From Oscillatoria acuminata PCC 6304 (lineage in GTDB: Bacteria > Cyanobacteriota > Cyanobacteriia > Cyanobacteriales > Laspinemataceae), in assembly GCF_000317105.1 (NCBI RefSeq), contig NC_019693.1, positions 4,961,227-5,025,226 on the forward strand: DNA of 64,000 nt. Direction: 5' to 3'. Below, one piece after another: positions 35,842 to 46,866 of the stretch. Below the pieces are notes generated by a model that was not told the origin of the DNA, did not search any database, and saw nothing but the letters and a program-made list of their open reading frames with translations. The translations under genes and the position numbers were made by a program. Each line of letters starts with the position of its first letter. The stretch's first letter is position 1.

Positions 35842-37560
35842 TCAAGAAGATTGCATCCGTACACCCCCAGAAGTCGAGTTGAAAACATCGTTCACATCAT
35901 TCACATCATTAGACTTCGCCGAAATCAAGGCAACCGCTTGTTGGAGGGCATCGATGCGACTGTCGGTCATGTGGTGAGGGGGTAACAGTTTCACAATTCC
36001 AAATCGGTCTAACCGACGTTTAATCTGACCCGCAGCACCGACAATAAAGACTTGACGACCTTTATCCAGGGCATCTGTAATCACATTTTCGATCGCCAGA
36101 GAAGAAGTCACCCCCAACATGGGCACATCATTCAGGTCTAAAATCAGCACTTCAAAATTATCCACTGCCGACTGTTCCCGGGAGATCGCCTTCGAGACTC
36201 CAAAAATCATCGGTCCGCTAATATGGAACAGCAGAATCCGACCATCTCCTTCTTGCAGCAACAGTTTCTCTTCCTCACTTAAGAGGATTTCATCATCATC
36301 ATCGGTAATGGCCTTGACATCATTTGCATGAATATCGCTCAGACGTTGGATGGTCAAGAGATTGGCAATAAACACCCCGACGCCAACGGCGACGATTAAA
36401 TCCACAAACACTGTCAGCGCAATCACCCCGTACATAATTAACGCCGCTTTCACCGAGACACGGTGAGCACGTTTGAGAAAACCCCAATCGATAATATCAA
36501 CCCCGACCTTCAGGGCGATCGCGGCCAACACCGCCATCGGAATATTTTCCGTCAGACCCGCTGCCCATAAAATCACCACCAGCAAAATCCCGGCACGGGT
36601 TAAACCGGACAATGCAGTTCGGCCACCCGCTTGGATATTCACCACCGTTCCCATCGTCGCACCGGCACCGGGAAGTCCCCCACAAACTCCCGAAACGATA
36701 TTACCAATCCCTTGTCCGATTAATTCTTTATCCGAGTTATGGTGAGTGCGGGTCAAACTATCAGCAATCACCGAAGTCAGCAGGGAGTCGATACAACCGA
36801 GCATCCCCAAGACAATGCCATCAATCAGCATTTCCCGAAATTCCGTGACGGTAAACACCGGCATATTTAATTGCGGCAGACCCATTGGAATCACGCCAAT
36901 CGTCCGAATATCCGCATTGGAGAAAAACACCAGAGAAAAGACAGTCCCCACAATTAATGCCACCAATTGCGGGGGTACGATCCGCTTAAATTTGGAGGGC
37001 ATGAAAAACAGAATCGCTATGGTCAAAGCGGCTAAAATCGCTTCGGGTACGTCAATATTCGTCACGAACATTGGTATATTGCGAAGAGTTCCGATCACCC
37101 CTCCTCTACTCGCATGACCTAAAAAAGGTCCGATTTGCAGCACGATCAGAATCAAGCCAATTCCCGACATAAACCCGGAAATGACCGTGTAGGGCATTAG
37201 GGTAATGTATTTACCCAAGCGGAAAATCCCGAAGAGAATTTGGAAGAGTCCTGCCAGCATGACTACGGTAAAGGCCATCGCCAATCCGTTCTCTGGATTT
37301 TTGGCAACTAGGGAGGCAATGATCGTCGTCATGACCACGGTCATGGGTCCGGTGGGTTCGGACATCAGGGCCGGAGTTCCCCCAAACAGTGATGCAAACA
37401 AACCCACGCAAACGGCACCATAAAGACCCGCAACGGGTCCGGCACCGGAGGCAACCCCGAATGCCAGGGCCATCGGCAGCGTCACGATCGCCGCAGTTAA
37501 ACCGCCAAACAGATCCCCCCGCACGTTTCTGAAATGGAGCTCATTAAAAATACTCATCAT
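35842..37560 (-). CDS. bicA: BicA-type SulP Na+/bicarbonate transporter
   Basis: About 572 residues from ATG 37560 (tandem ATGs at 37560 and 37557; in-frame TTGs further upstream are less likely). The N-terminus HFRNVRGDLFGGLTAAIVTL and blocks GGTPALMSEPTGPMTVVMT, SLTRTHHNSDKELIGQG and KVGVDIIDWGFLKRAHR closely match cyanobacterial BicA as I recall it. The SulP core has about 12-14 membrane helices, followed by a cytoplasmic STAS domain (~430-550). BicA is a low-affinity, high-flux Na+-dependent HCO3- importer of the CO2-concentrating mechanism in the plasma membrane. A short DVNDVNDV repeat is seen near the C-terminus. The sulphate-permease alternative is less likely given these blocks. Confidence 0.88.
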   Translation of the reverse strand: MMSIFNELHFRNVRGDLFGGLTAAIVTLPMALAFGVASGAGPVAGLYGAVCVGLFASLFGGTPALMSEPTGPMTVVMTTIIASLVAKNPENGLAMAFTVVMLAGLFQILFGIFRLGKYITLMPYTVISGFMSGIGLILIVLQIGPFLGHASRGGVIGTLRNIPMFVTNIDVPEAILAALTIAILFFMPSKFKRIVPPQLVALIVGTVFSLVFFSNADIRTIGVIPMGLPQLNMPVFTVTEFREMLIDGIVLGMLGCIDSLLTSVIADSLTRTHHNSDKELIGQGIGNIVSGVCGGLPGAGATMGTVVNIQAGGRTALSGLTRAGILLVVILWAAGLTENIPMAVLAAIALKVGVDIIDWGFLKRAHRVSVKAALIMYGVIALTVFVDLIVAVGVGVFIANLLTIQRLSDIHANDVKAITDDDDEILLSEEEKLLLQEGDGRILLFHISGPMIFGVSKAISREQSAVDNFEVLILDLNDVPMLGVTSSLAIENVITDALDKGRQVFIVGAAGQIKRRLDRFGIVKLLPPHHMTDSRIDALQQAVALISAKSNDVNDVNDVFNSTSGGVRMQSS

Positions 37561-37924
37561 CGGTTTATAAATTAGAGCGGTGAGTTGCCCTTTCAACAAT
37601 TGAATTTTCTAATCATATCGGAACCGGAATTCTTGGCAAGGGTTTGAGGGAGTAAAAACCTTCACAGTTTTTTATAGGTATGATTACAATCACCCTTATC
37701 TCCTGGAAAAAAAAAGCTGAGAAACCTCTACTAGCATAGGGTTGGGGATCAAGGGTTTGCGACCCTTACAACCTGATCTCCTATGAATCTTGCAGTGGAT
37801 TGGTTCTGGCCTAGGGTTACTATAAAGAATTATCAATGGTAGCGATTTAAAGGGCAATCAATACTGAACCTGAACCCATTGGGTAGAGTCCAAGGGGGCG
37901 GATGAGGAACCCTAAAAATGCAAA
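37561..37924. other. Intergenic region upstream of bicA
   Basis: About 360 bp without an ORF, presumably containing the minus-strand bicA promoter. A/T-rich near 37660-37720. I saw no identifiable CcmR/CmpR operator. Confidence 0.4.
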
Positions 37925-37950
37925 AGGACGCGGAGGGTAATCCGCGTCCT
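37925..37950 (-). terminator. Terminator of the DUF3172-like gene
   Basis: Perfect 10-bp stem AGGACGCGGA / TCCGCGTCCT with a six-base loop. On the minus strand it is followed by TTTGCATTTTT and lies 48 bases after the stop of the gene ending at 37998. Confidence 0.7.
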
Positions 37951-37997
37951 GATCAGCAGCAATATTCAATTCAAGGGGTTAACCCCGGGCGATCGCC

Positions 37998-38492
37998 CTA
38001 AAAGCGTTGGGTTTCTGGGGGTTTACCTCCCGATCCCTGGAAGAACAGGTTCCCGGCAGCGTCATTCTGATAAATGCAACTAATGTCTGGGGTATTTTCC
38101 AATGCGCCCGTGAATCCAAAGGTGTTCATGCGATTTTTGCAGTCGCGGACCTGATTATTGGTAACCAGTTTGCGTTGCTCCAGAATATTCCAGGTATTGG
38201 TTCTGAGCACGCACCCCGGCTGCATTTTAGGCTGGGAGATATAGACATTGAAGGGATTCAGGGTGACAAAGATGCGAGTATCCATCACCATCGCACTGGC
38301 TCCATATTGAATGCAGAGTTCCGGATTAGGGGCGCTGCGATCGATGACTTCCCGCGATGCCACGTTTTCTGGACTGAAGTTGGCAGTCGAGCTAAAGGCA
38401 ATGCCGATCCCGATTCCCAACACGAATACCCCAGCTAAAATTGCCAGGGAGGTGTAGTTAAAGGGGGATGAAGATTTTGGTTTTCGATACAT
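37998..38492 (-). CDS. DUF3172-like membrane-anchored protein
   Basis: A 164-residue protein with one N-terminal transmembrane helix (LAILAGVFVLGIGIGIAFSS; ~17-36) and an extracytoplasmic domain with four Cys (ELCIQYG, GCVLRTN, RDCKNR, ISCIYQND). The block ELCIQYGASAMVMDTRIFVT is, to my recollection, the hallmark of the cyanobacteria-specific DUF3172 family of unknown function. The spacing of the cysteines suggests two disulphides. Confidence 0.65.
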   Translation of the reverse strand: MYRKPKSSSPFNYTSLAILAGVFVLGIGIGIAFSSTANFSPENVASREVIDRSAPNPELCIQYGASAMVMDTRIFVTLNPFNVYISQPKMQPGCVLRTNTWNILEQRKLVTNNQVRDCKNRMNTFGFTGALENTPDISCIYQNDAAGNLFFQGSGGKPPETQRF

Positions 38493-38631
38493 GGTCTTTG
38501 GTGGGTTTAAGACGTTGGTTTGGGAGGGGTTGGATGATCTCTATCTATTAGTATGCCGAATCTGACTGCAAGATGGCTGTTCCTCGGGGTGCGATCGCCC
38601 GGACATTCCTCCCTTCTCCTCCCTTCAATCC
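38493..38631. other. Upstream region of the DUF3172-like gene
   Basis: Non-coding; the promoter of the minus-strand gene should lie here. One GCGATCGC at ~38591. Confidence 0.4.
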
Positions 38632-39130
38632 GGGAATCCCACCCCCCGGGGACCCGACATCAAGGGTCAACACCCCACAAACAACCTATTCCTCCCCCCT
38701 AAGACTCCCGACTCACAACCGCCTAGATGGGCTGTATTTTTTTACCCCAGGTCAACAAGGGGTAAAATTTGAAACTCAGGGGCTTAATTCTGAACATCTT
38801 AAAACAAATTAAGGCTTGACCGAAAGAATCGGATTGATGCTAATTTTTTATTTTGTTTTTACAATTTTCAAGGGGTAAATAAAGATAAATGATGGCAAAA
38901 TAGGCTTAAGCGAGTTGATTGGCAATTTCAAGGATTTCACCGTCATCGGTAAAACAGCTTGTCTGTGGAAGTCTTGGCCGGGAGAGGCTGGAAGAGTTAT
39001 GAATTTCGACAAGGGCGCGTAAGTTTGGCGATCGGCAGCCTGAAATCCTTTGGAAATGGGTCAACTTTGGCAAAATTTTAACCCCTAAAATCACAGGTTG
39101 TCGATTCATAAACTAACGGGTTTAATTATG
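38632..39130 (+). repeat. ~0.5-kb direct repeat, copy 1 (left of sbtAB)
   Basis: Alignable from GGAATCCCACC to GGGTTTAATTATG with 43268-43760, with shared blocks such as GGTCAACAAGGGG, AATCGGATTG, GGGTAAA.TAAAGATAAA and ATGGCAAAATAGG. In copy 2 the closing ATG starts the ComFB-like gene; here it opens only MPKPL and stops, so the gene body is missing. It lies immediately left of the sbtA-sbtB segment. Confidence 0.75.
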
Positions 39131-39481
39131 CCAAAACCCCTGTGATTTTCCATTAAATTACGAAAAAATTATTGCTCCTTATCCTCTGGAATTTTTGGTG
39201 AAATTTAATTTTAGAAATCCCCAACAACTTGGGGGATTATAAGATTTTATGAATAGTAAGGAAACCGGGGTGACTAATGCGGCGAATATGAGCCTTTTTC
39301 AGGGTGAATTTATCCCATTATCTCTTAAATGTTACCCAGAAGGGGCCTGTGTGCAGTGTTCTGGATCTTACAAGTTAATTTCCAGGCTACCGTTATGCTG
39401 CAAGAACCATAAAACTGCGACATAGCCGCCGCCTTGGTCGCCGGGCTAGGGTAGCACCGGCAGACCGCGACCCGTCTGGAA
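39131..39481. other. Intergenic region downstream of sbtA
   Basis: About 350 bp without a credible ORF. The first ~50 bases follow the truncated ComFB-type start. No terminator hairpin was recognised for sbtA. Confidence 0.4.
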
Positions 39482-40633
39482 TCAGCCGCCCATCAGCGCC
39501 TGGGCAAGTCCGATGTAGAGCGGTATTCCCAAAGCAATCGCAACTGGCGTACCGACGGCTGTGGACGCGCCAATGTAGGCGGAGGGATTGGCCGACGGGA
39601 TACCGGCTCGTAAAGTAGGCGGCCCTGAGATGTCTGAACTGGAGGCTGCGATGACGGACAGGATCACGACGCCGCCAGGAGTGAATCCTGTGACGTAGTG
39701 GGCAATCATCCCGAGACCAAAGGCTATGAACCCATGCAGCAGCGGCGCAACAAAGGCATAGACGGCGTACCACTGGGCCACCTTGCGCAGCTCGCCAAGC
39801 CTTGACCAGGCTTCCATACCCATGATCAGCATCAGTATCGAAAGGAGGCCACGGAAGAGGGGCTCGTAGAAGCTTTCAAAGACACTTTCTGGCCGGGTTA
39901 GGATGCCTAGAGCGAGGCCGAGCAGCAGTGCTGAAAGGGCAGAACCCTCAAGGCTTTCCTTCACGATGGGCCATATTTTGACCCGATCGCGCTGCTTGCT
40001 GGGATACCCGCTTGCGGTAATGCGCTGCTGGCTGCGATACTCCTGCCTGCTGGTGGGATACTTGCCTGCGGCAACCGATTGCTTGCTGAGATACTCCTGC
40101 TTGTTGAGATACTCCTGCTTGCTGAGTTCCTCGGCTGCGGCAGCCCGCTTTTTGGTGGTATAAATGCTGGCCACGACGATCGCAGTAACGAGGGCTGGGA
40201 TGTCCATGAAGGGATAGAGTGCGGCGGCCCAGGGCTCGTATTCCATGCCTTGGGCTTCCATTACGGTCAGGGCGGCGGCGAGGGTAGAGCCACTCACCGC
40301 ACCGAACAAGCCCGCAGTCGCAATGGCATCCACGGTTTTGACCTTCGGCAGCTTGGCCAAGGTGTAGCGCCCGATGAACACGATCAGCATCCCGGTTACC
40401 ACGGCGAACAGGGCGGGCAACAGCATATCCACAAGATTGGCATTGCGGATCGCAATGCCCCCGCTGAGGCCGACTTTTATGAGCAGCATGAAGACGATGA
40501 ACTTATAGATCGCCTCTGGAATTTCCAGTTTGCTACCGAGAGCGGCAATGACTATCCCACCAATCAGAAAGGCGAGTGTCGGGGACTGCAACTGCGCACC
40601 GAAGCGCATCAAGAAATCGGACAAGAAATCCAT
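39482..40633 (-). CDS. sbtA: SbtA Na+-dependent bicarbonate transporter
   Basis: A 383-residue membrane protein, high-affinity Na+/HCO3- symporter of the CO2-concentrating mechanism. It starts MDFLSDFLMRFGAQLQSPTL, shows two five-helix halves (GALYPFMDIPALVTAIVVAS-type helices; SSSDISGPPTLRAGIPSANP signature) and ends GLAQALMGG. The cytosolic loop between the halves (~165-215) is slightly longer than in the Synechocystis protein as I recall it and is built of repeats (SKQEYLNKQEYLSKQ, later SRQEYRSQQ). GGAG before ATG 40633 serves as ribosome site. sbtB is not co-directional but lies ~1.1 kb away on the opposite strand. Base composition here seems more G+C-rich than in the flanks. Confidence 0.93.
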   Translation of the reverse strand: MDFLSDFLMRFGAQLQSPTLAFLIGGIVIAALGSKLEIPEAIYKFIVFMLLIKVGLSGGIAIRNANLVDMLLPALFAVVTGMLIVFIGRYTLAKLPKVKTVDAIATAGLFGAVSGSTLAAALTVMEAQGMEYEPWAAALYPFMDIPALVTAIVVASIYTTKKRAAAAEELSKQEYLNKQEYLSKQSVAAGKYPTSRQEYRSQQRITASGYPSKQRDRVKIWPIVKESLEGSALSALLLGLALGILTRPESVFESFYEPLFRGLLSILMLIMGMEAWSRLGELRKVAQWYAVYAFVAPLLHGFIAFGLGMIAHYVTGFTPGGVVILSVIAASSSDISGPPTLRAGIPSANPSAYIGASTAVGTPVAIALGIPLYIGLAQALMGG

Positions 40634-42073
<1,440 letters not shown>

Positions 42074-42151
42074 TTCAAAAACCCAGCAATTCTCATTTTG
42101 GCAAGAAGCTGTTCAAGCACTGGGAATCTCGGTATTGTAATGACATCTGAG

Positions 42152-42255
42152 ACAGGACTTACGCAGCAACACGAGAATCTACCCTAAATGTAGAGAACAG
42201 AAAGCGAATTGCCTCTACATTTAGAGGTTTATCTTACAAATTGCGTAAGTCCTGT
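42152..42255. mobile_element. 104-bp miniature inverted-repeat element
   Basis: Perfect 14-base inverted ends ACAGGACTTACGCA / TGCGTAAGTCCTGT enclose a second inverted repeat (CTAAATGTAGAG / CTCTACATTTAG). Such ends are typical of small non-autonomous elements in filamentous cyanobacteria. No target duplication was identified. A partial relative is at 35625-35690. Confidence 0.75.
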
Positions 42256-42422
42256 AAGATAAACTTAAGACTATCGTTCAAGGCGAAAGCATCGATGTCT
42301 ATCTTCTGTTCGGCATCCCTGTCAGGTTTGAGCGACCCTGACTCTCTCCTTGAAACACTCTCCATTCACAGGTGAATTTCACAACAGGTGTTTCCGTATC
42401 GGCGGGCCCTTGTCCTTCACTG

Positions 42423-42459
42423 CCACACACATTCGATCACTCCCACACACATTCGATCA
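42423..42459. repeat. Two tandem copies of CCACACACATTCGATCA (20-bp period)
   Basis: Exact 17-base repeats at 42423 and 42443, just upstream of the small membrane protein start. The 20-bp spacing (two helical turns) would suit two protein dimers on one DNA face, which is inference. Confidence 0.6.
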
Positions 42460-42472
42460 GCATGGAGCGGAC

Positions 42473-42721
42473 ATGATGAACAATTTTGACTCAACTAAAC
42501 TGCGGACCAAATTTGACAACACCAGGGAAAGCTGGCTAGTGCAGGTATATAGCGGCGATCGCCGCCTGCTCTGCGTGTTCGACTCGTCTCACGCCTGGAC
42601 TTTTTTGTTGGGCTGTGGGTTCGGTCTCCTACTGGCAGTGGGGTGGTTTAACCTCGCCCGTTACAGTCCGTCCACGACTTATGTACCGGCAACAACTCCC
42701 CCCGAAATGTGGATTGATTAG
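42473..42721 (+). CDS. Hypothetical single-span membrane protein
   Basis: An 82-residue frame from ATG 42473 (or 42476). A charged N-terminus (NFDSTKLRTKFDNTRESWLV) precedes one transmembrane helix (AWTFLLGCGFGLLLAVGWF; ~43-61) and a short Thr/Pro-rich tail. No family recognised. GGAGCGG ahead of the ATG is a weak ribosome site. It is 0.4 kb downstream of sbtB on the same strand and inside the segment bounded by the 0.5-kb repeats, so a link to bicarbonate uptake is possible but unproven. Confidence 0.5.
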   Translation: MMNNFDSTKLRTKFDNTRESWLVQVYSGDRRLLCVFDSSHAWTFLLGCGFGLLLAVGWFNLARYSPSTTYVPATTPPEMWID

Positions 42722-43267
42722 CTCACATTGCGAGTAGAGTTGTACCCACACAACTCCTGTTCCGGATTTGGCCTGCCCCATACCGTCCTCTGGTGAAAAC
42801 AAGCAGACGCTGGCCGGTTCGACTGGACAGGTAGGATGGAGTAGGCCAGTCCTGCGCCGATCAAGGTCGGATTTGGACAGGTCTTGAGGAATTATCCCAC
42901 AGAGCAGCAGGTCAACTCGTTGTTTTCAATCAACGTTACGCCTCTAAAAACCGGGAATTTATTGAAGATATCCCGTCCATCCTCCCAGGCTTTTTTGCTG
43001 GATTATACCGGAGTAGAACCTCCCGAAAACAAGCCCAGAAAGTGATTTAAGAAAAATCTCCAGAACTCAACTACAAAAAACAATCCAAATACCGTCCAAA
43101 AAATCCGAATCGATCCGGGGAAAGAACTTCACCAATTTTGGACTGACGGGTCACTCTTTTTTAAAGAAGTACAAAAGATGGCAACTCAATTCTCTCCTCG
43201 GGACTAGAAAACAACATTCCTGAAAACAGTTAAACCATAACGATTTCAGCTTTAGCTTGATGCGTAT
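42722..43267. other. Non-coding region
   Basis: About 550 bp with no credible ORF in either direction and no strong hairpin. Possibly decayed sequence at the edge of the sbtAB segment. Confidence 0.4.
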
Positions 43268-43760
43268 GGAATCCCACCACCCTGGGACCCCAAATCAAGG
43301 GCCAACACTCTCCAAGCAATGTATTCCTCCCCGCCACGAAACCCGACTCCCTACCGGCTGTCTTTTTTGAGTGCCGGTCAACAAGGGGGAAAATTTGAAA
43401 AGCTGAGGACTAATTGTGAGCATCTTAAAAAAAGATTAAGGTTTGATGAAAAAATCAATCGGATTGCTGCTAAATTTTTATTTTATTTTTATATTTTTTT
43501 AGGGTAAAATAAAGATAAAAAATGGCAAAATAGGATTAAGCGATGTAATTGTCCACTTCAGGGATTTCACCGTGATCTGGAAAAGATTACTCCCTTGAAG
43601 TCTTGATGGCAAAAGGCGGGAAGATTTCTGAGCTTTTACCCGAACTCGTCCATCCTGCGAGATCTGGGCTAAAATTTTCGGGAAATGGGTCAAGTTGGGT
43701 AAAAGTTGTAAATAGGACAATAATGGGCTGTCAATTTATGAATTGATGGGTTTAATTATG
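43268..43760 (+). repeat. ~0.5-kb direct repeat, copy 2 (right of sbtAB)
   Basis: Same order and orientation as 38632-39130. It contains the long A/T-rich tract (TTTTTATTTTATTTTTATAT at ~43475-43500) and ends at the start codon of the ComFB-like gene, so it is that gene's natural upstream region. Confidence 0.75.
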
Positions 43761-44210
43761 GGAAAACATCTGGTAAATTTAACGTTAAAATTGGTATCTG
43801 AGCGGGTCGATTACGTTTTAAAAACTTATCCCTACTCTCTATATAAAAGCGTGATCGACGGCTCGGATTTTCAGTTAGAACTGATTGCCTACATTTTAAA
43901 TCGAGTCCCTAGTCTGTATGTGGTTACTGGGGACGATCGCCCGGCGATCGGATTGTGCTTAGGGTCCTCAGAACAGTACCATCTGGAAGGATTAATTCAG
44001 GAAGGTATCCACGTTATTATGCCCAAGGTGTTGAAAACTCCACCCCAAGAATTTTGCGACCTTCTCAAACCCCGTCCCTACACCAGTAAAGAAGAAGGCA
44101 AATCCAATCCGAGTCAGGGGGAAGGGAGTCAGGAATCCTGTCAGTGGGATGAACTGGCAATTTATGCTCGAACTAAGTGGATTGAACAGAATGGGATGCA
44201 TATCCCCTAA
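43758..44210 (+). CDS. ComFB-like protein
   Basis: About 150 residues from ATG 43758 (in-frame starts at 43743 and 43746 exist; 43758 matches the truncated start in the left repeat). The N-terminal ~75 residues (LVNLTLKLVSERVDYVLKTY, then AYILNRVPSLYVV) resemble the late-competence ComFB domain seen in many cyanobacteria, recently discussed as a c-di-GMP-binding fold. The rest (~100-150) is charged and unassigned. Two diguanylate-type signals would fit the cyclase at 9194-11785, but that link is inference. Confidence 0.55.
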   Translation: MGKHLVNLTLKLVSERVDYVLKTYPYSLYKSVIDGSDFQLELIAYILNRVPSLYVVTGDDRPAIGLCLGSSEQYHLEGLIQEGIHVIMPKVLKTPPQEFCDLLKPRPYTSKEEGKSNPSQGEGSQESCQWDELAIYARTKWIEQNGMHIP

Positions 44211-44769
44211 CTCCATCACCTTTGGATTGGCGTGGCATCATAATGTAACGACCTCCACCCTCCTGTTGAAGATAGAAATTTGATGCAACCGGGGATGCCA
44301 GAAGTTCGTCTTGACTTAAAAGCCAAGGCACTGCTAAATTTGGAGGAACGGAATTAAGGATTCAGGTCAATGGGCTGATCCTGCAACATTTCTTAACAAA
44401 ATAGAGCAACCTCTTGCGTCCTCGTCGGCATTGCCTTGGGTAAAAAGTCGCCCTAATGAGGGAGGCGATTGAATAGAAACGATCATAAAGTAACGGGATA
44501 TTCCGGATAGGGCATCAGCACAGGGCGAAGGTATTCCCTCGTCGAGGGCGATCGCCCTCCCAATCCAACAAAACAGACCAACGGAAATCCCTTGTGGATA
44601 GAGTGGAGTGAAATCGCTCCCAGGGTGCATGACTTGTCGATTAAGACCATAATCTAGGGACTCCCTCCCCAGATCCCCGGATTTAATTCGACCCCGGGCG
44701 GACACCGGAAACGCAGGTTATGCTTGGGAAGATTTATTATAGATTAAATGTGCTAAGGGCTTGCGAATT
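44211..44769. other. Intergenic region upstream of WD40 kinase
   Basis: About 560 bp with no supported gene. Frames in this region lack ribosome sites and protein-like composition. A/T-rich near 44730-44760, probably the kinase promoter. Confidence 0.4.
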
Positions 44770-46824
44770 ATGACTCATTGCATCAATCCCGATTGCCAAA
44801 ATTCAGAAAATACCCATTACGCTGACAATTGTTCTAGCTGTGGGCAACCGCTGCTTTTAAAAAGCCGGTACCGCTGCTTGGAACTCCTCGGTCAGGGAAA
44901 ATATGGTCGAACCTTCTTGGCGATCGATGAAGACAAACCCTCGAAACCTCGTTGCGCGATTAAACAGTTTTTCCCGGGAAAAACTGACAAGGCGATCGCC
45001 GGATTCCGAGGGGCTACTCCTGGATCCCCGAAAGCCTTGACCTCAGAAATCATGCTTTTGGATGAATTGACTCAGCATCCGCTGATTCCTGAACTCTATG
45101 CCTCTTTTGAAGATAATGGCAGTCACTATTTAATCCAAGAATATGTCGAAGGCCAAAATTTAGCCGCTGAACTCGCTGAAAGCGGCCCCTTTAATGAGAA
45201 AAAAATTCGTCAAATTCTCATCGACGTTCTGCCGGTGTTGAAATTTGTTCACAATAGTTTGTTGATTCATCGGGATATTAAACCCGAGAACCTCATTCGT
45301 CGCCGTAGGGATGGCAAAATTATTCTCGTGGATTTTGGCACCGTAGAACATCCCACCGGCATGAGTGCGATCGCCTCCACCCAGGCCCTGGGTTCAGCGG
45401 AATATGCCGCCCCTGAACAAACCAAAGGCCAAGCGGTTCAAGGGAGCGACCTGTACAGTCTCGGCGTTACCTGCTTGCATTTGCTGACCGGACTGCCCCC
45501 CTTTGATTTGTACAGCATTAAAACCGAAAGTTGGGTTTGGTCTGAATATCTCACGCAACCCGTCAGTTTGCAGTTAAGCCGGGTTCTCGATACCCTGGTG
45601 CAGCGGGATATCAAACAGCGCTATTCCTCCAGTGCTGAAGCCCTCAAAGCCCTGAATGCGCCCAATTTGGAAGCGGTATTACCCCCGCCCAACAAACGGG
45701 TGGCCACCTTAGTGGGTGGGGCGGCGATCGCTGTCTTGTCCATGACCCTCGGCTATCGGACTCCGACGCCAGTCCCGGTGAGTTTCCAGCAGAAACCCTT
45801 GGAACTCGTACCACCACCGGCACCGCCTCAGATGATGTATCGGGTCAAACCGCCGGAGTTGTCCTACAAACTTCCGGCATTCCCCGAAGAGTCTACCTAT
45901 TCGATGTCCAAAGTCCAACCCATGCGGACCTTGGCGATCGCCTCGGGACCCGTCTGGTCCGTTGCCGTCAGTCCTGATGGCAGCACCATCGCCTCCGGCA
46001 GCACCGATGGCACCATTCAACTCTGGCACGTGAGCACCAATAATGTTCGCGTTCCCCTCCGCATCCTCAGCGGTCATTCCGACCCAGTATGGACCCTAGC
46101 CGTGAGTCCCAATGGCCAGTTCCTTGCCTCCGGCAGTGCGGATAAAACCATCAAACTTTGGGACCTCCGAACCGGGGAATTGCTCGGCACTCTGAAGGGC
46201 CATAAAGCCGGAGTCTTCTCCGTCGCCTTCAGTCCCGATAGTCAAAGTCTCGCCTCCGGCAGCTTCGACAAGAGCATCAAAGTTTGGCGACTCCATGCCA
46301 ACAACTACTCCGGACTCGCCGGTTCCGAAGTTCGCAGTTTCATCGGTCATTCTCAAGAGGTCCAGTCCGTCGCCTTTAGTTCCGATGGTCAAACTCTCGC
46401 CTCCGGCAGTACCGATGGCACCGTCAAACTCTGGAACTGGCAAAGTGGCAAACTGATCCGCACCCTGTTGGGACATTCCGATGCCGTCTGGTCCGTCGCC
46501 TTCAGTCCCGATGGCAATACCATCGCCTCGGGAAGTTGGGATAAAACCATCAAACTCTGGGATTTCAGCAGTGGGCTCCCTGTCCGGACCCTCAAGGGTC
46601 ATTCCGAACAGGTTCACTCCGTCGCCTTTAACCCCGATGGCCAAACCCTCGCTTCTGGAGACCTCGGGGGCACGATTAAGCTGTGGAAAATGGACACAGG
46701 TTCCCAAGTCGGAACCCTCAAAGGACATACCGATTGGGTCGGGGTCGCCTTTAGCAAAAGCGGTAAAACCCTAGTCAGCGGCAGCTTTGATGACACGATC
46801 AAACTATGGAAAGTCAATCCCTAG
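44770..46824 (+). CDS. Ser/Thr protein kinase with zinc ribbon and seven WD40 repeats
   Basis: A 684-residue protein from ATG 44770. N-terminal zinc ribbon (CINPDC ... CSSCGQPL), kinase domain ~33-290 (LGQGKYGRTF, AIKQFF, catalytic HRDIKPEN, DFG, AAPEQT), one hydrophobic segment (LVGGAAIAVLSMTLGY; ~312-328), a Pro-rich stretch and seven WD40 units (e.g. VWSVAFSPDGNTIASGSWDK) that would close one beta-propeller (~390-684). All catalytic residues are present, so it should be active. It is probably membrane-tethered with the propeller on the opposite side or as a docking surface. A terminator follows. Confidence 0.92.
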   Translation: MTHCINPDCQNSENTHYADNCSSCGQPLLLKSRYRCLELLGQGKYGRTFLAIDEDKPSKPRCAIKQFFPGKTDKAIAGFRGATPGSPKALTSEIMLLDELTQHPLIPELYASFEDNGSHYLIQEYVEGQNLAAELAESGPFNEKKIRQILIDVLPVLKFVHNSLLIHRDIKPENLIRRRRDGKIILVDFGTVEHPTGMSAIASTQALGSAEYAAPEQTKGQAVQGSDLYSLGVTCLHLLTGLPPFDLYSIKTESWVWSEYLTQPVSLQLSRVLDTLVQRDIKQRYSSSAEALKALNAPNLEAVLPPPNKRVATLVGGAAIAVLSMTLGYRTPTPVPVSFQQKPLELVPPPAPPQMMYRVKPPELSYKLPAFPEESTYSMSKVQPMRTLAIASGPVWSVAVSPDGSTIASGSTDGTIQLWHVSTNNVRVPLRILSGHSDPVWTLAVSPNGQFLASGSADKTIKLWDLRTGELLGTLKGHKAGVFSVAFSPDSQSLASGSFDKSIKVWRLHANNYSGLAGSEVRSFIGHSQEVQSVAFSSDGQTLASGSTDGTVKLWNWQSGKLIRTLLGHSDAVWSVAFSPDGNTIASGSWDKTIKLWDFSSGLPVRTLKGHSEQVHSVAFNPDGQTLASGDLGGTIKLWKMDTGSQVGTLKGHTDWVGVAFSKSGKTLVSGSFDDTIKLWKVNP

Positions 46825-46866
46825 TCAAATCTGGGGGACTAGCTTCCCGTTGGAAATTTTAAAAAC

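Noticed and set aside
38573-38812. Plus-strand 79-codon frame left of sbtA
   Set aside because: It crosses the start of the 0.5-kb direct repeat and is not preserved in the second copy.
42152-42255. Riboswitch or leader structure between sbtB and the small membrane protein
   Set aside because: The perfect 14-base inverted ends and nested palindrome fit a miniature element better than a conserved riboswitch fold.
44367-44705. Minus-strand 112-codon frame upstream of the WD40 kinase
   Set aside because: No ribosome site, composition unlike neighbouring proteins, and it would overlap the probable kinase promoter.
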